64,000 nucleotides of DNA from Phallus indusiatus (Eukaryota; Basidiomycota; Agaricomycetes; Phallales; Phallaceae): NCBI GenBank assembly GCA_027605045.1, contig JAQFWX010000081.1, forward strand, positions 1-64,000. Reading direction: 5' to 3'. Position numbers and translations under genes: made by a program. How positions within the stretch are numbered: position 1 is the stretch's first letter; every line of letters begins with the position of its first letter. Of the stretch, positions 24,963-35,532 are shown one piece after another. The notes beneath the pieces are model-generated. The model worked only from the letters and a program-made list of their open reading frames with translations. It was not told the DNA's origin and searched no databases.

Positions 24963-25796
24963 CTACACTCTCGGCGTATCGTCTCTCCCATCCTGATCAG
25001 TTGTTCCAGTGCCCAACACTGACGATAACGTGGATTGCGCTTTGTTCACATATGGCTTGGCAGCCTCCATCAAGCTCTCCGCATGTGGTTGAATCGTCTC
25101 TTGGGCTCTTCGTACATGGGGTTCCGCCGTCTCTTGCGCCGTTGCCAGATATGATTTGCCTTTCTCATAAGCTGCATTGGCGGCAGACTGTAATGATGAA
25201 ACCACTCCGGTACCCTGCGGTGCATTGGGATCGACTGGCGTGTGTTCCTCCAACCCTACAGAAACATATTCCTGGATGCTAAATCAGTATCTTTGCCTCT
25301 TTTATATTCCCATTCCTCACGAACCTGGGCTGCATTGGCAACATCCGTGATGGTATCTTTGGCTTGCTGGACATATCCTACACTTGTTGTCTTGACATCA
25401 TTGACATCGTGCTTCCCTTCATTCACGGCCTGATCGGTTTTTGCGCTCATTGCTGCCTCAAACTGATCCATGGCTTGTCCCGTTTGGGTAGTTGCTTCAG
25501 AGGCCTTCACCTAAAGTCAAACGATGCCTTAGTTGGAGAGAGAGATGGCCTGACAATGGTCACATTACCTTTGCATTGTCGATACCTCTTGACATACTGT
25601 CCTCAGCTTTATTCTCGTAAAGTTCTGTAAAGTTGGCGGTTGCTTTTCCAGCTTGTTTTGCTTCCTGATTAGCATGACTATCATGATGTCGTATTTGTCA
25701 ATACGTTCAGCTTTGAGCATGTAAAATAACTTACGCTGGTGGATAAATAACATTTTCTGTAATAGTTGGAACGATGTTGTTGTTGTTATCGGACAT
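24963..25796 (-). CDS. Small hydrophilic LEA-like / stress protein
   Basis: The protein has about 200 residues over four exons, read leftward from the ATG at 25796 (MSDNNNNIVPTITENVIYPP). The rest is Ala/Lys/Glu/Gln-rich amphipathic helix: QEAKQAGKATANFTELYENK, then ATTQTGQAMDQFEAAMSAKT, then SLQSAANAAYEKGKSYLATA, then QETIQPHAESLMEAAKPYVN. There is no signal peptide or TM segment. Repeated 11-residue-like helices resemble group-4 LEA proteins and perilipin-like lipid-droplet proteins. The exact family is uncertain. The upstream DNA carries a consensus TATA box 38 bp before the ATG and a perfect TGACGTCA palindrome, which fits stress-regulated expression. It converges on the UbiB kinase gene, with 147 bp between stops. 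Confidence 0.7.
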
Positions 25797-25832
25797 ATTT
25801 GCTATAATGCTGATATTTGTCTTTCTGTGGGG

Positions 25833-25876
25833 TTTTTATAGCTGATGGAGCTGCATACAGCTTACGCGTGACGTCA
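25833..25876 (-). promoter_or_regulatory. TATA box and CRE/ATF site of the LEA-like gene
   Basis: On the minus strand TATAAAA lies at 25834-25840, about 38-44 bp before the ATG at 25796. The palindromic CRE/ATF consensus TGACGTCA lies at 25869-25876. bZIP factors of the Atf1/CREB type bind this site in fungal stress promoters. It sits between two divergent reading frames and could serve both. Confidence 0.55.
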
Positions 25877-25886
25877 TAGTCGTGTC

Positions 25887-26108
25887 ATGTTAGAGCTGAG
25901 TGTCGCTGTTTCAATCGACGTGGACCCCAGCGCACCGCTTGAAACGGTAAAATCGCTCCAGGATGGAGCAACATGTATTCTACTTCTTCACGGTCCAAGA
26001 CAAATTCAAGACTGGCTTAAAAAATCAAGGAGTCGGGCACCGTCGGAATCAAGCTCAAGCCTTCGATTTATCCATATAGATATTCATTGTTTACTAGCAA
26101 GGCAATGA
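25887..26108 (+). CDS. Hypothetical 73-aa protein
   Basis: An ATG-initiated, intronless frame diverges from the LEA-like gene, with 90 bp between start codons. It begins MLELSVAVSIDVDPSAPLET and ends in TGA. I recognise no domain. It could be a real small gene sharing the CRE-containing promoter, or a chance open frame. Confidence 0.3.
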   Translation: MLELSVAVSIDVDPSAPLETVKSLQDGATCILLLHGPRQIQDWLKKSRSRAPSESSSSLRFIHIDIHCLLARQ

Positions 26109-26246
26109 GATTTCAAAGTAAGATAAGAACATATTTTAACTCCGGTATAGTATTTTAACATTATTTCCTATGTATACAAAGTGAAAATAAAAATAGGTGC
26201 CAAGAAAACGAAGGATGAGGTTGTCCATACATTGAAGTATGCGTTG

Positions 26247-27717
26247 TTATGCGCGAAAAAGACGGTAAACACCGTTAGCGAGCATGACTCCAAGACCTGA
26301 CGCAGCTAATGCTACAACCGTAGCCTTGAGATACGAAACATTGAACACGTCAAAGGACATGTCGCCTAATTCATCGTCATATTGGGCATACGCTGTTGGA
26401 GGATGTGGCTTTGTCTGGACACCTTCAGCCTTTGCTTCTTTGTTTGGCAAAGCCACTTCAATTGCCTGCTTGTCATTTTCGGAAAAGCGGGATTCGTCCT
26501 CCATGGCATCGGGAGGAGAAGAAACTTCGGCTTCATGTGATACTTCGGGTGATTCTTTCGTTTCAGCATCATCCTTTGTTTCTGGGTCAGCCGTTGGCGC
26601 TGGCAATTCTTGAAGCTCGGACGATTCTGAAGCAGGTTGAAGCTCCTCGACAAGAGGAGCTTCGTTCGTTGAAGCTAATGGTTCTGCATCGGGTACCTCG
26701 TCCAACGAGCGAAGTGATTCGATGCTGTTTATAATTGTCAGGTCATCGGTAGTTGATCCCGATGCCTCAATTGGGGTTTCCTCTTCCTGTGATTGAGGAT
26801 CGCTGCCACTATTGTCATCAAGAGGTTCTCCTGCTTCCTCTTGTGCCGGAATTTCTTGACTAAGCGTAGGTGGAGTTGGCGGAAGTTGAGGAACGGGGAT
26901 ATTTATGTCGGGCAAATTCAAGGAGTCATCGTGTGGTTCTGCGTGTGGTTCTTCGTGTGGTTCGGCAACGGAATCGCGAGAATCAACAGAATCGAAAGAC
27001 TGATCGAAGGAATCAGAAACCTGAACGGCGTCCGCGTCATCCGTGATGAATTGAAAAGTATTGTCGGGCGTTTGAATAGCCATGTCACTGGTTTCACTTG
27101 GTTGCGAAGGGTGGACTCCGTCAATCAGCGCATCTGGAGATATCGGGTCGTCTACGATGGTATCCTGCACAGACGCGGGGTGAAGTTCTTCTCCTAAGGG
27201 TGAGAAACGGTCACCGCCTGAGCGACTCCCGCTTGGTGAACTAGGGGTACTGGCTGGCCTGCCCATCGCTGCGTAGGCAAATTGAGCACCGACGAGTCCT
27301 CCAGACATGATACTATAGTTCGCCTCCTGTGATCGATGAGCACGACATAAATCTCTTTGCGCGCGTTCTACTTACATCATGATGAGGATGGTGTCCACTA
27401 AACCTTCTCGAAAGGTATTTCTTCACTTTTTTAACGGTACGCTTTACTGAGCCCTTCCTGCTGAGATCAGATTTGGCATCGTTATTCGAGGATTGGGAAG
27501 ACTGATCATCCCGCAGTTCTTCCGTTTTTCCAGTCTCGGTAAAAGTGATATGTGAAAAGGACTTGTGCTTATGAAGTTTGTGCTTGAAATGAAAGGAACA
27601 AGAGTTAGATTGCACTCGACAAAAAAGAAAGGGGAGAAATGGACATACTGGATGTGTATCTGAGCTGGAACGGAAGTGATGCATGTTGTGGAGAAAGGAA
27701 GGTGCAGTTGTGGCCAT
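26247..27717 (-). CDS. Acidic disordered protein with C-terminal membrane anchor, hypothetical
   Basis: The chosen start is the ATG at 27717 (MATTAPSFLHNMHHFRSSSD). Three exons give about 440 residues. The N-terminal third is His/Lys-rich and basic (HKLHKHKSF; VKRTVKKVKKYLSRRFSG). After an intron at about 27310-27375 the long second part is Ser/Glu/Asp/Pro-rich, almost certainly disordered, with a short repeat EPHEEPHAEPHDD (about 26930-26965). A single hydrophobic segment near the C-terminus (ATVVALAASGLGVMLANGVY) followed by RLFRA suggests a tail anchor in an organelle membrane. I recognise no catalytic domain or named family. A TATA box lies about 95 bp upstream. Confidence 0.65.
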
Positions 27718-27807
27718 TTTATTCAATCGCGTGTTACTGAGACGCCTTTATTTTAATTTTAAGCGGCTTGGTCCAAGGTTGGCTATTTCGCTGGCGTATC
27801 TGACTCC

Positions 27808-27817
27808 TTTTATATAT
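27808..27817 (-). promoter_or_regulatory. TATA box of the acidic tail-anchored protein gene
   Basis: The minus-strand sequence tgcatatataaaagg contains a consensus TATATAAA about 90-100 bp upstream of the ATG at 27717. A second TATA-like run (gatatataaaag) on the plus strand at about 27845-27856 faces the other way, where no gene is evident. Confidence 0.45.
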
Positions 27818-27829
27818 GCATCTTGTTCA

Positions 27830-28474
27830 GGCCATACCCACGGGGATATATAAAAGTGGCTCTGCTGAATGGCCTAAGGTCCTCCCGTTGACATGTCACC
27901 TCCACGCTAGCTTCCTTTGAGCGTCCTCACTGAATGGATGTCAAGAGGATTTGACATTGTCGGCTGTTCTTGCCTGGTCGGAGCCGTACGTTTTCCGTTC
28001 GACATCATCCATTTAGGTGACATTCACGTGATTGACATTCAGACCCTGGAGATCAAGCGAGTTAGTCGAGCCAGTAGAAATGCCTGATGGACATCTATTC
28101 CACGGTCATTTAAAGACTCCGTGTGCCGAACCAACAAGATTCACCGATAGGAACATCATCGCCTCGAAAGTCTCGGATGAGGCGACTAAAAACACAGATA
28201 AACTCTATAGAAGTCAACAAAGGTCGGTGCATCCGGTAATTGAAATATGATGTGCACTGCTTCAGCTAGTGTTAGTTTGTAAATCAATGTTATCGTGTAG
28301 TAACATGCCCGTCGCTGTGTGCTGATGATGATAAAATGAAAGCCCTTAATAGATATAAATGTGCAAGTCGCTATGTAGCGTACAACAAATGACAATGTAC
28401 ATGCTCTAGTCCTTACAGTAACATGTATAAAAATAACTCTAAAACCTGATCGGTGCCTTCCCCACGACATAAGC
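27830..28474. other. Intergenic region
   Basis: Promoter DNA of the gene to the left and 3' flank of Rev7 to the right. Short frames here have no recognisable features, and I see no repeat or RNA gene. Confidence 0.4.
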
Positions 28475-29609
28475 TCACGTTGTCCGTTCCTGCTTGTTTC
28501 CTTTCCCCCTTATGTTTTCTCCATACCAGTCATTCAAACGCGTGATTTTGACTTCTGATTCTTGAACAGCCAATGAAAGCTAATTAAAAAAACAAGATGA
28601 ATCAGTACCAATAAATGAGAAGAAAATGTGGTATCACATTGATGACTCCTGTATCCACTGCTCGGATGAAATGTAATTCTGCATCCTCTGTGACTCCTTC
28701 CGTCGTATGCTCTTTTGATGCCGGCATCCATGGTGGAATATCTCCCTGCTTCATATGAGCTTGATACTTTAAACCGAAAAGAGAGGAAAACTCACTTTTT
28801 GTTGTGTGGCTAAAGGTTCTTTATCATCCTCCATTTCAATTATTATAGCAAAGGATGGGTCATCTATGCCATAGAATGAGTTTAAATAACTGATGACAGA
28901 TAGGAAATAATATAGACAGACCTTCTAATAGCGGTCCCAGCTGCGATTCCACTGTGCTCAATTTTATTAGAAAAGTACGGAAATATTGTGCAAGAGTATA
29001 CGCGGGCATTGCATTTGTTATCCTGAGGAAATGAAAATTAAACTTGGAGTTCAAAAAGACGCGTTAGGATGACAACAACGCACTTCTCGTCTCGGTCGTA
29101 AGATTCCAATTGCACCATTTGTTTTATCGAGAAAATGAATCTCTCTAAAGGAACATCCTTCGGATCTTTAATAACGACAATAACTTTCTCTACTGTTCCC
29201 TAATTCGTGTTTTCAAACTTGAGTTGCATTGCTCACTATGGCGAACCGGACGATATAAACTCACTAAGATAAGCTCCTCTCCAACAGCATTTACAGCCCC
29301 AGAAATATACTCATTCAACTCCGGATGCCGAGAACGCCATACGGGAACATCATATTTCTTCCGTCGAGTAAACACCTCTACCGGATAGACTTGACGAACG
29401 TAAAGAATATTGTGGATGGCAACCTCGACTGTGACCCTCGGCGCGGGCGTGATTAGCCCTGAAACAAAGCGCGAATTTGTCTCAAAAACACGTACTAAAC
29501 TCAAGAATCGCTCTCGCAGTTTCTTGTTTGTAATAGCTTGTCAACGGTAGTTTGTACGTCAGAATCGAGCCTGTGGCTTACCGTTGTAGCTCAAGCCTGG
29601 CTTTGACAT
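28475..29609 (-). CDS. REV7: Rev7/MAD2B, HORMA-domain subunit of DNA polymerase zeta
   Basis: This is the HORMA-fold accessory subunit of translesion polymerase zeta (Rev3-Rev7), which also bridges to Rev1. It acts in the nucleus in damage tolerance and end-joining control. The ATG at 29609 opens exon 1 ([10 protein letters not shown]). After an intron the family core appears: [18 protein letters not shown], then [20 protein letters not shown] (29290-29370), matching the conserved Rev7 segment that ends in HPELN. The next exons give [20 protein letters not shown], then [20 protein letters not shown], and the C-terminal safety-belt part including [20 protein letters not shown]. The stop is TGA at 28475-28477. 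About 240 residues over seven exons is close to the usual 210-220. The frame stays open about 50 codons upstream of the ATG without another Met. Confidence 0.88.
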
Positions 29610-29829
29610 GTTTCGCTTAACCTTCCAAAGTTTCAAACCCAGATCTCTCGGACGAACAACGATTTTTCCGACGTTTACATAATTGGTCGGGACTATGAAG
29701 TATGGTCGTTCCCAAGGACCAAGTTGTATCAATTTTCTAAGGACAAAAGTATGTATATTGGTTTCGTGTATTCAACAAAATGAACAAATGGGCAATGATT
29801 AAACTTTGAAAGAGAGAACAGTTTCAAGC

Positions 29830-31908
29830 TCAGTTTTCAGGACTGAATCTTCGCCATCTTGGACCAAAATGGATGACGACCCAATTCATGGGAAGAAATA
29901 CGATGCATATTCCACCGAAAAGTGTGAATGTCCACCCCGGTTTCAGAGCTTTCAAGATGAAATCTACTATTGAAACTAATGTTGCACCCATAGAACAACG
30001 GACAAGATTGTTCTAATACAATGGTCAATTCAGAATGAAGGGAAAATGGACTCAAGGACTTATGATTGTGGACTTACGGCTGCTGTGATGGAGGAACCTT
30101 GCGCTGGGTATAGGTCTATCAATAAAGTTTGAGTTATGTTGACCATTGCGGTAACAAGGGCACTAACTATCAACGAAACGGGTTATTTTACCAATGCAAC
30201 CATGAAAAATAAAAAAAACTTACGTATGAACTGAAGAATCAAAGGACAAGACATATGGACTTTTTGTTGAATGGACCACCCGTATCCAATAACGGCCGTA
30301 GCATATATCGCTACATACACGGGAATAGTCCGAAGTCTTGCATACTCAAACGGAAAATCCGCAGACTCTTTTCCAGTAATCTTACTATCAACCAATTCAT
30401 CAGCTCGTCCTTCAGAGCGCAATTTCTCCTCCCAATTCCGTTTAATTCTTTTGAAATCTCTGTCTAAATATTTGCCGTTGGCGTACCCTCCAAAAGCACA
30501 TCCTAGACCACTCGCGAGGAAGCAGAGTCCAATGTCAGTCTCGGTTAAGAATGGATATGCCTCTGCAAATAGTTCGGAGAGGGTTGCTGTCACACCATAG
30601 AAGACTGCGTAGACTATTCCGGTATAAAAGAGCACGAGCACGACGCCGGGATGTTTGAAGGCTTTGAGTGGATTGCCGAATTTTCTTGGAGGAGGACGCG
30701 AGGGATTGGTGCCGCTGGTCTTCGAATGATGGGTGAGGATTGGTATCAAAGGACGATTCCATTTTGGAGCAGGTATACTTCCATTTCCTACAATGACACG
30801 CAAAGTTTCTGGAAAGACTCTTTGCAAATAGAGTAATCAGCACAGGTGATACCGAACGAAAAGAAAAAAATGTACAAGAAAAAGAATATGCAATACACTG
30901 CCGATGCTATAGCAAGAAACCAAAATATGGATCTTGATAGATGGTTGTCAATTCAGAGGGAATACTTCTCCCCGTTGATTGTGATGCTTGTAGTTACCTC
31001 CAGCCTAGCTTTCCAGCAAGGACACCGCCGATTATAGGACCAACGCAAGGGCCGATCTAAATGAAATAACGTTTTGTTTTATCGTCCCTTTACAGTGGAG
31101 CTCAATTGACGCACAACTGGGCCCACGGTGAAAAGCCCCAAAAAGCCCCCTCGTTCAGAGGGTTCAGCGATGTCAGAGATAGTTCCAGAGCCTAAGAGAA
31201 AGAGATGACGAAAGGTTTTTCCACGAGCGTCGAAAGAGTAATTTACCTATTGCAACTGTACTTGCTGATCCTGCAGCTTGAACGCATCGCAGCAGTAAGA
31301 GAAGCCAATATGCGTTTGTGGGAACAAGTGCCAGTCCAACGCAAGCAATGCATAATAGCAGTAGGCAAATCATAAACAAAGGTCTCCTACCAATACGATC
31401 TGACAGGGTTCCCCATACCATAGGAGCTGTTGTTCACACAACAATGTTATCTTTCAGACCGAAGAACAACCATAGAAAGACCCACAAACGCCTTGTAAAA
31501 TCATATACACTGTAATCGTGAGATTAATCAACTCCACCGAAACATGAAATGCATCTGCGATGATTTGAATAGCAGGGAAATACGAATTGGCAGTCAAAGG
31601 GCTATTTTGAATTTCTTTCGTTCAGTAAAAATAAGCCTACTTTTGAGGGTTATCTGGGTTTACCTGAACAAAGCTGCCAATGCCGCTAAGGCAATGATAG
31701 TCCATTTTTCTCTAATAGTGAAGACGGAGAAAGTTTCTTTAGGAGGCGTTGCCTCCGATTTTGACACTAGCTGGTGGTCATAGTCATTGGTGTACTCGGG
31801 CGGGGGAATAGCATGTTTTTCGTCAGAGTTCGTAGCTGCCGTAATCCTCAGTTCATCATGGTCATTATGGTCATATGGTGGTTGTTCTGAATCTTCTCTC
31901 TCCGCCAT
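29830..31908 (-). CDS. MFS transporter, DHA1 (drug:H+ antiporter) type, copy 1
   Basis: A 12-helix major-facilitator transporter, probably a plasma-membrane H+ antiporter of drugs or polyamines (Qdr/Tpo-like). The ATG at 31908 starts an acidic cytosolic tail (MAEREDSEQPPYDHNDHDEL). The first helix follows (WTIIALAALAALF), then the DHA1-type region ending FHVSVELIN. MFS motif A is intact between helices 2 and 3 (WGTLSDRIGRRPLF), then LLLRCVQAAGSASTVAIG. The central loop includes FEYARLRTIPVYVAIYATAV, and the last exon gives GATLVSIVDFILKALKPGW, ending PRWRRFSPEN and TGA at 29830-29832. About nine short introns. A close intact paralogue lies at 44573-46598. The substrate is unknown. Confidence 0.88.
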
Positions 31909-32447
31909 TATGAGCGATTGAAATTGTCAAGAGACAACATGAACGAGGCCGCTTGCCGTTCAATTTTTATAATTCAACTTGCCACCTTCTGCCGGTAGGG
32001 CTGCGTAATACCAAATTACTCGGCTTGATTTGATCGGCATCCTGGCAGACATACACTGGACATCTTGACGTCAAGACGTCAAGAGGTCTGGACTCTCATG
32101 CACGGTTGCGGCAGCTTCCGAACGAATCTTATTTAACAACAATTTTAACATTCAATCGTGTCGTGCCAGGCTGTGAACTGAAGTTCTAATGCTTTAGAGC
32201 TCCCTTTATCTCGGTGGATTTTAAAAGGATGACAGCTTGTAGGGAGACCTAGACTTTCCATATTTTAGTTTTGGAAGGTAATGTTTACATAGTATTTTAC
32301 GCTAATCAATAGCTTTTGTTTGGAAAGATGTACAGTGCGGGAAGAGAACATAGGCAATGCGATTCATGTTAATGAACAGTCATCGCGAGGGTAATCTTGA
32401 AATGTTTTCTTTAGTCTAGGTTCAAATGAAAAATATCCCATTAGTGC
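31909..32447. other. Intergenic region
   Basis: The 5' flank of MFS copy 1 and the 3' flank of the F-box gene. A short perfect direct repeat (gacgtcaa gacgtcaa, about 32064-32083) is the only structure noticed. Confidence 0.35.
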
Positions 32448-34002
32448 TCAGCCAAAATCCGGCGCTAAAATCATACTGACCTCAAAAAAATTGCCCCAAG
32501 AGTTCTCGTCACATTCTTTAGGACAGGCCTTTTCACATTCGTATTTCATCACTTTGGCAGTGTTATCTCGCTCGAGACGTAGGAATTTAGAATGACCATT
32601 TACGTGCAATCTTGCCCTAGTATACACGATACTGGGAAAGTCATATAAAACTTTGCAAACAGGATGGTCATTGATGGATATTCTGGTATCGTCGAGAGGT
32701 CCCAAGAGGACGCGTAAACATTTGAAATCCGCGAAATGGGGGATGCGTTCCATGACCTAGTACAATATTTACGGTTTGATTTTCAGGCCGTTGCCACATA
32801 CCTCGTCAGCTGTCATACTTCTCTGGTCATCTGTTCGAAAATGTCCAAATCTCACGCAGAGTTTTTTGATATTGGGAATCAGATCAACTAAGTCTTGTAC
32901 CGGGGTCTCCGGATCAGCATCCAAATACATACAGACTTCTAGATTAGACAGGATAGTTCCATGTCTCTTGAGATAATCATAGGAAGGAGTATTCATATGC
33001 AAGTAGCTGAGGTGTGCAGCGATATTGGATGTTATGGTGGTGTTATCATAATCCGAAGTATAGTAGATTGTAATTCCGAAGGATCTAAGGTTGGGAAGAA
33101 AGTTATCTAACTCAGTCGCCCAACCAGAACGGAGAATGCCATCAGTCAATAACGTGATCAGCTTTGGATGACGGTAGAAAAATTCTCTCAAGTCATGTAT
33201 TTCGTTCTCTGTTTTGTCTCTCGTAAGTTTATGAGATGCAAGATGTCGTAGGTTTGGCCAGTAACCCGAGAGAAACGCGGGCTGATACCGGTGGGTTACA
33301 TTCATGTGGGTTAAATTGGGCGCGACCAGGGTCTGAAGTATGTCATACGAAGGACTGCTTTGAATAGTATACTTTCGAAGTGAGGGTAGACGGTTATGAA
33401 ACAGCTACATCATCGCAGAATAAGTTGCCTAAAACAAAGATATCGTACTTACTTAGGCAACTCACGGAAAACGTATCGCGACTTTTCAGAAATTCACTAT
33501 CTCCCTCAAGGCGCTGGGCCAGGGCAGTCTCTTGGGCACATATTTTCATTTCTTCGGGATCACAGCTCCCTTTGCTAATCGTGTCAAATATAATCCAAAT
33601 GGATTTATTATCTGAACCTGTTGTATGTTTGAGTACGTTCAAATTGACCATCTTTGAAAGTGCTTTGGAGAAAAGCGCATAGTCGCTATCAGCAACACGT
33701 CGGGGAGGCGATGTCATTGTCTTTGTGTCGATGGTGCATAGTCTAGGGATGTCTGTCCACTCGCCGGATCGAGTAGTTAAACATCTGATACGAGGAAAAA
33801 CGTTGGGAGTGTCCAAGAGATGTTTCCATATGTGATTGGAAGACAATGTGCAAGAAATGCGACGATAGTTGATGTGCGTGGGAATAATGACGTTACAGAG
33901 TGCGCGGGATGTTAGCGCGAGGGCCAACAGATCCCTGGGTTCGTCGACGAATTCGATGGTACATAGAAGAATGTCCATAGGGAGTGCAAGGCGGGGAATC
34001 AT
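32448..34002 (-). CDS. F-box protein with C-terminal LRR-like region (paralogue 1)
   Basis: The ATG at 34002 opens an F-box-like domain (LPMDILLCTIEFVDEPRDLL, then ALCNVIIPTHINYRRI), expected to bind Skp1 in SCF ubiquitin ligases. After an intron at about 33395-33470 the protein continues with degenerate leucine-rich segments (VAPNLTHMNVTHRYQPAFLS, then NLRHLASHKL, then NNFLPNLRSFGI-like repeats). The last exon contains FKCLRVLLGPLDDTRISIND and the paralogue-conserved LRLERDNTAKVMKYECE. About 480 residues. This family is expanded in Agaricomycetes. The gene is closely related to 53499-55030 and to the broken copy at 55657-57100, both on the other strand. Confidence 0.72.
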
Positions 34003-34735
34003 GAGGAAAAACGTTTAGACTAAGCAAGGGGACAGAAATGCTGATGCTGAATTAGAACCCTATTACTGTCTTTTCTATCAGCTCATTCTGGGTGTATGTG
34101 GGCGTTCGGTTCAGGTGGGACATGGAACATTTGAGGTCCGCAACGAAACGACGACACACGGACAATATAGATACTAAGCGGGCTGCGGGCTTGTTTTTCA
34201 AGGTTTTAATGCTCTGGCTGTGTCAATTATCAAATACGTACGGAACCCTCATTTTAAACTGTTCATGTATCCATTTCAATTTTGACGATTGATTCAGAAA
34301 ATCTTATTAACACCGGACACGGATCGACACGTATTAGGAGGATCAACGATCAACAATTGCATCATAAAGCACTAATATGGCATAGCACAAGCCGGGTCGC
34401 CGAAAACCTAATTTATGCCATGCAATGTTTCGTATACATCTTCCCTTAGAACATGCTATGAAGGATCTCACACTTCTGCAATTTCATTGGCGTTTCAAAG
34501 CTCCCATCAGCCTTCAAGTTCTTGATTGTTCAGCTTGTTGCTCATTGAACATAAAATTAGCATGTACTCTTTCACTATTTTTACCTCAAAAAAACATATA
34601 CTTGGTTTAATACACAGAATTTCTGTTGTGAGAGTTTGAACTTGCGTTAGATTCCACTGTCGTTGAAGCGATCGTCTACTTGGTGATAACGCCCGTAGCA
34701 CTCGCCGACCACAGATGATCAACGATAATCTACAC
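34003..34735. other. Intergenic region
   Basis: AT-rich flank upstream of the F-box gene. Short frames only, with no recognisable protein or RNA gene. Confidence 0.35.
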
Positions 34736-34739
34736 CGTT

Positions 34740-35040
34740 AACGTTTAATGGTCAGGATATATAGTATCCCCATCCAAGGTCATTGTATATGGAGTCTTTG
34801 AAGAAAACAGGTGGGCCAGAGTGAGCCTATGTATATCGCATGTGCCTTCTGGTAAATGAATGTGCCATTGCTTTCGTTTCGCGTTGGTCGTATGCATTGT
34901 GTGAGGGGGGGTGCTCGAAACGTGTGTGCATGGGGTGTAATGCATATGGCCGTTTAAAAAAAGGTTGATAGTTGCCCAACTCTTTTTCGCTCGTAATGTC
35001 TTCTGGTAGACTTGTAGAGCAGCTATTGAAGGCGGCGATG
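34740..35040 (-). pseudogene. Decayed copy of the ~130-aa orphan family (relic D)
   Basis: On the minus strand DITSEKELGNYQPFF (about 34985-35030) matches KITSEELNQINQFLDG of the intact gene at 39866-40258. In another frame PHTMHTTNAKRKQWH, then HLPEG, then TPYTMTLDGDTIY (34750-34905) match THTMFTSDAKNEGRG, PLPET and YTVYGITLAGNSI of the same gene. Order and spacing are preserved but frames shift, so this is a broken paralogue. Its upstream DNA (35065-35140) also resembles the promoter of the intact copies. Confidence 0.5.
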
Positions 35041-35308
35041 AACTGCCAATTGACTATTTAGTGAGATTTAAAAGCCTTTTTGAGCAATCTTGAGATGCAT
35101 GCATACGTGCACGTACCCCGGCGTTGGCTGACCATCAATAGAAGAATCTCACTGAGCTGACGTGCCTTAGAATTGTTGATATTTTTAATTGTGCGACAGA
35201 TTTAAAAATATGCATGACATCAGATGCGCATTGTACATCTTTAAATTTAGAAAAGGAACGCTGTTTTCTCGGTCCATCGATCCCAATTGAAGCGGATGCG
35301 AGCGACCT

Positions 35309-35446
35309 CATCAGTAATCTGGGTTTTAATCTGTTTAAATCCAGGAGCACGTCCCGCCATCTGAAAGTCTCCAGAGCGTTCTGGAGGCTTTGAAGACTTC
35401 CAGATGGCGGCACGTGCTCTGGAGTGAAAAACCCAGATCACTGATG
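35309..35446 (-). mobile_element. 138-bp foldback MITE, copy 1
   Basis: The element starts CATCAGTAATCTGGGTTTT and ends AAAACCCAGATCACTGATG, giving terminal inverted repeats of about 17-19 bp. Its interior is also nearly self-complementary (GCCGCCATCTG / CAGATGGCGG; CTCCAGA / TCTGGAG), so the whole unit folds into one hairpin. Flanking dinucleotides CT (35307-35308) and CT (35447-35448) form a 2-bp target-site duplication. By eye it is identical to copies at 39062-39199 and 42306-42443. It has no coding capacity and is therefore non-autonomous. Confidence 0.85.
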
Positions 35447-35532
35447 CTCTCCGGGTGTAGAACAGTGTTATTTGTAATTTTTTTTTACAGTTGTTCATCA
35501 GATCACCCAGTTAAACAATACCTTGATGATGA

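Noticed and set aside
26284..27197. Several plus-strand frames opposite the acidic tail-anchored gene
   Set aside because: Antisense shadows of low-complexity Ser/Glu/Asp codons.
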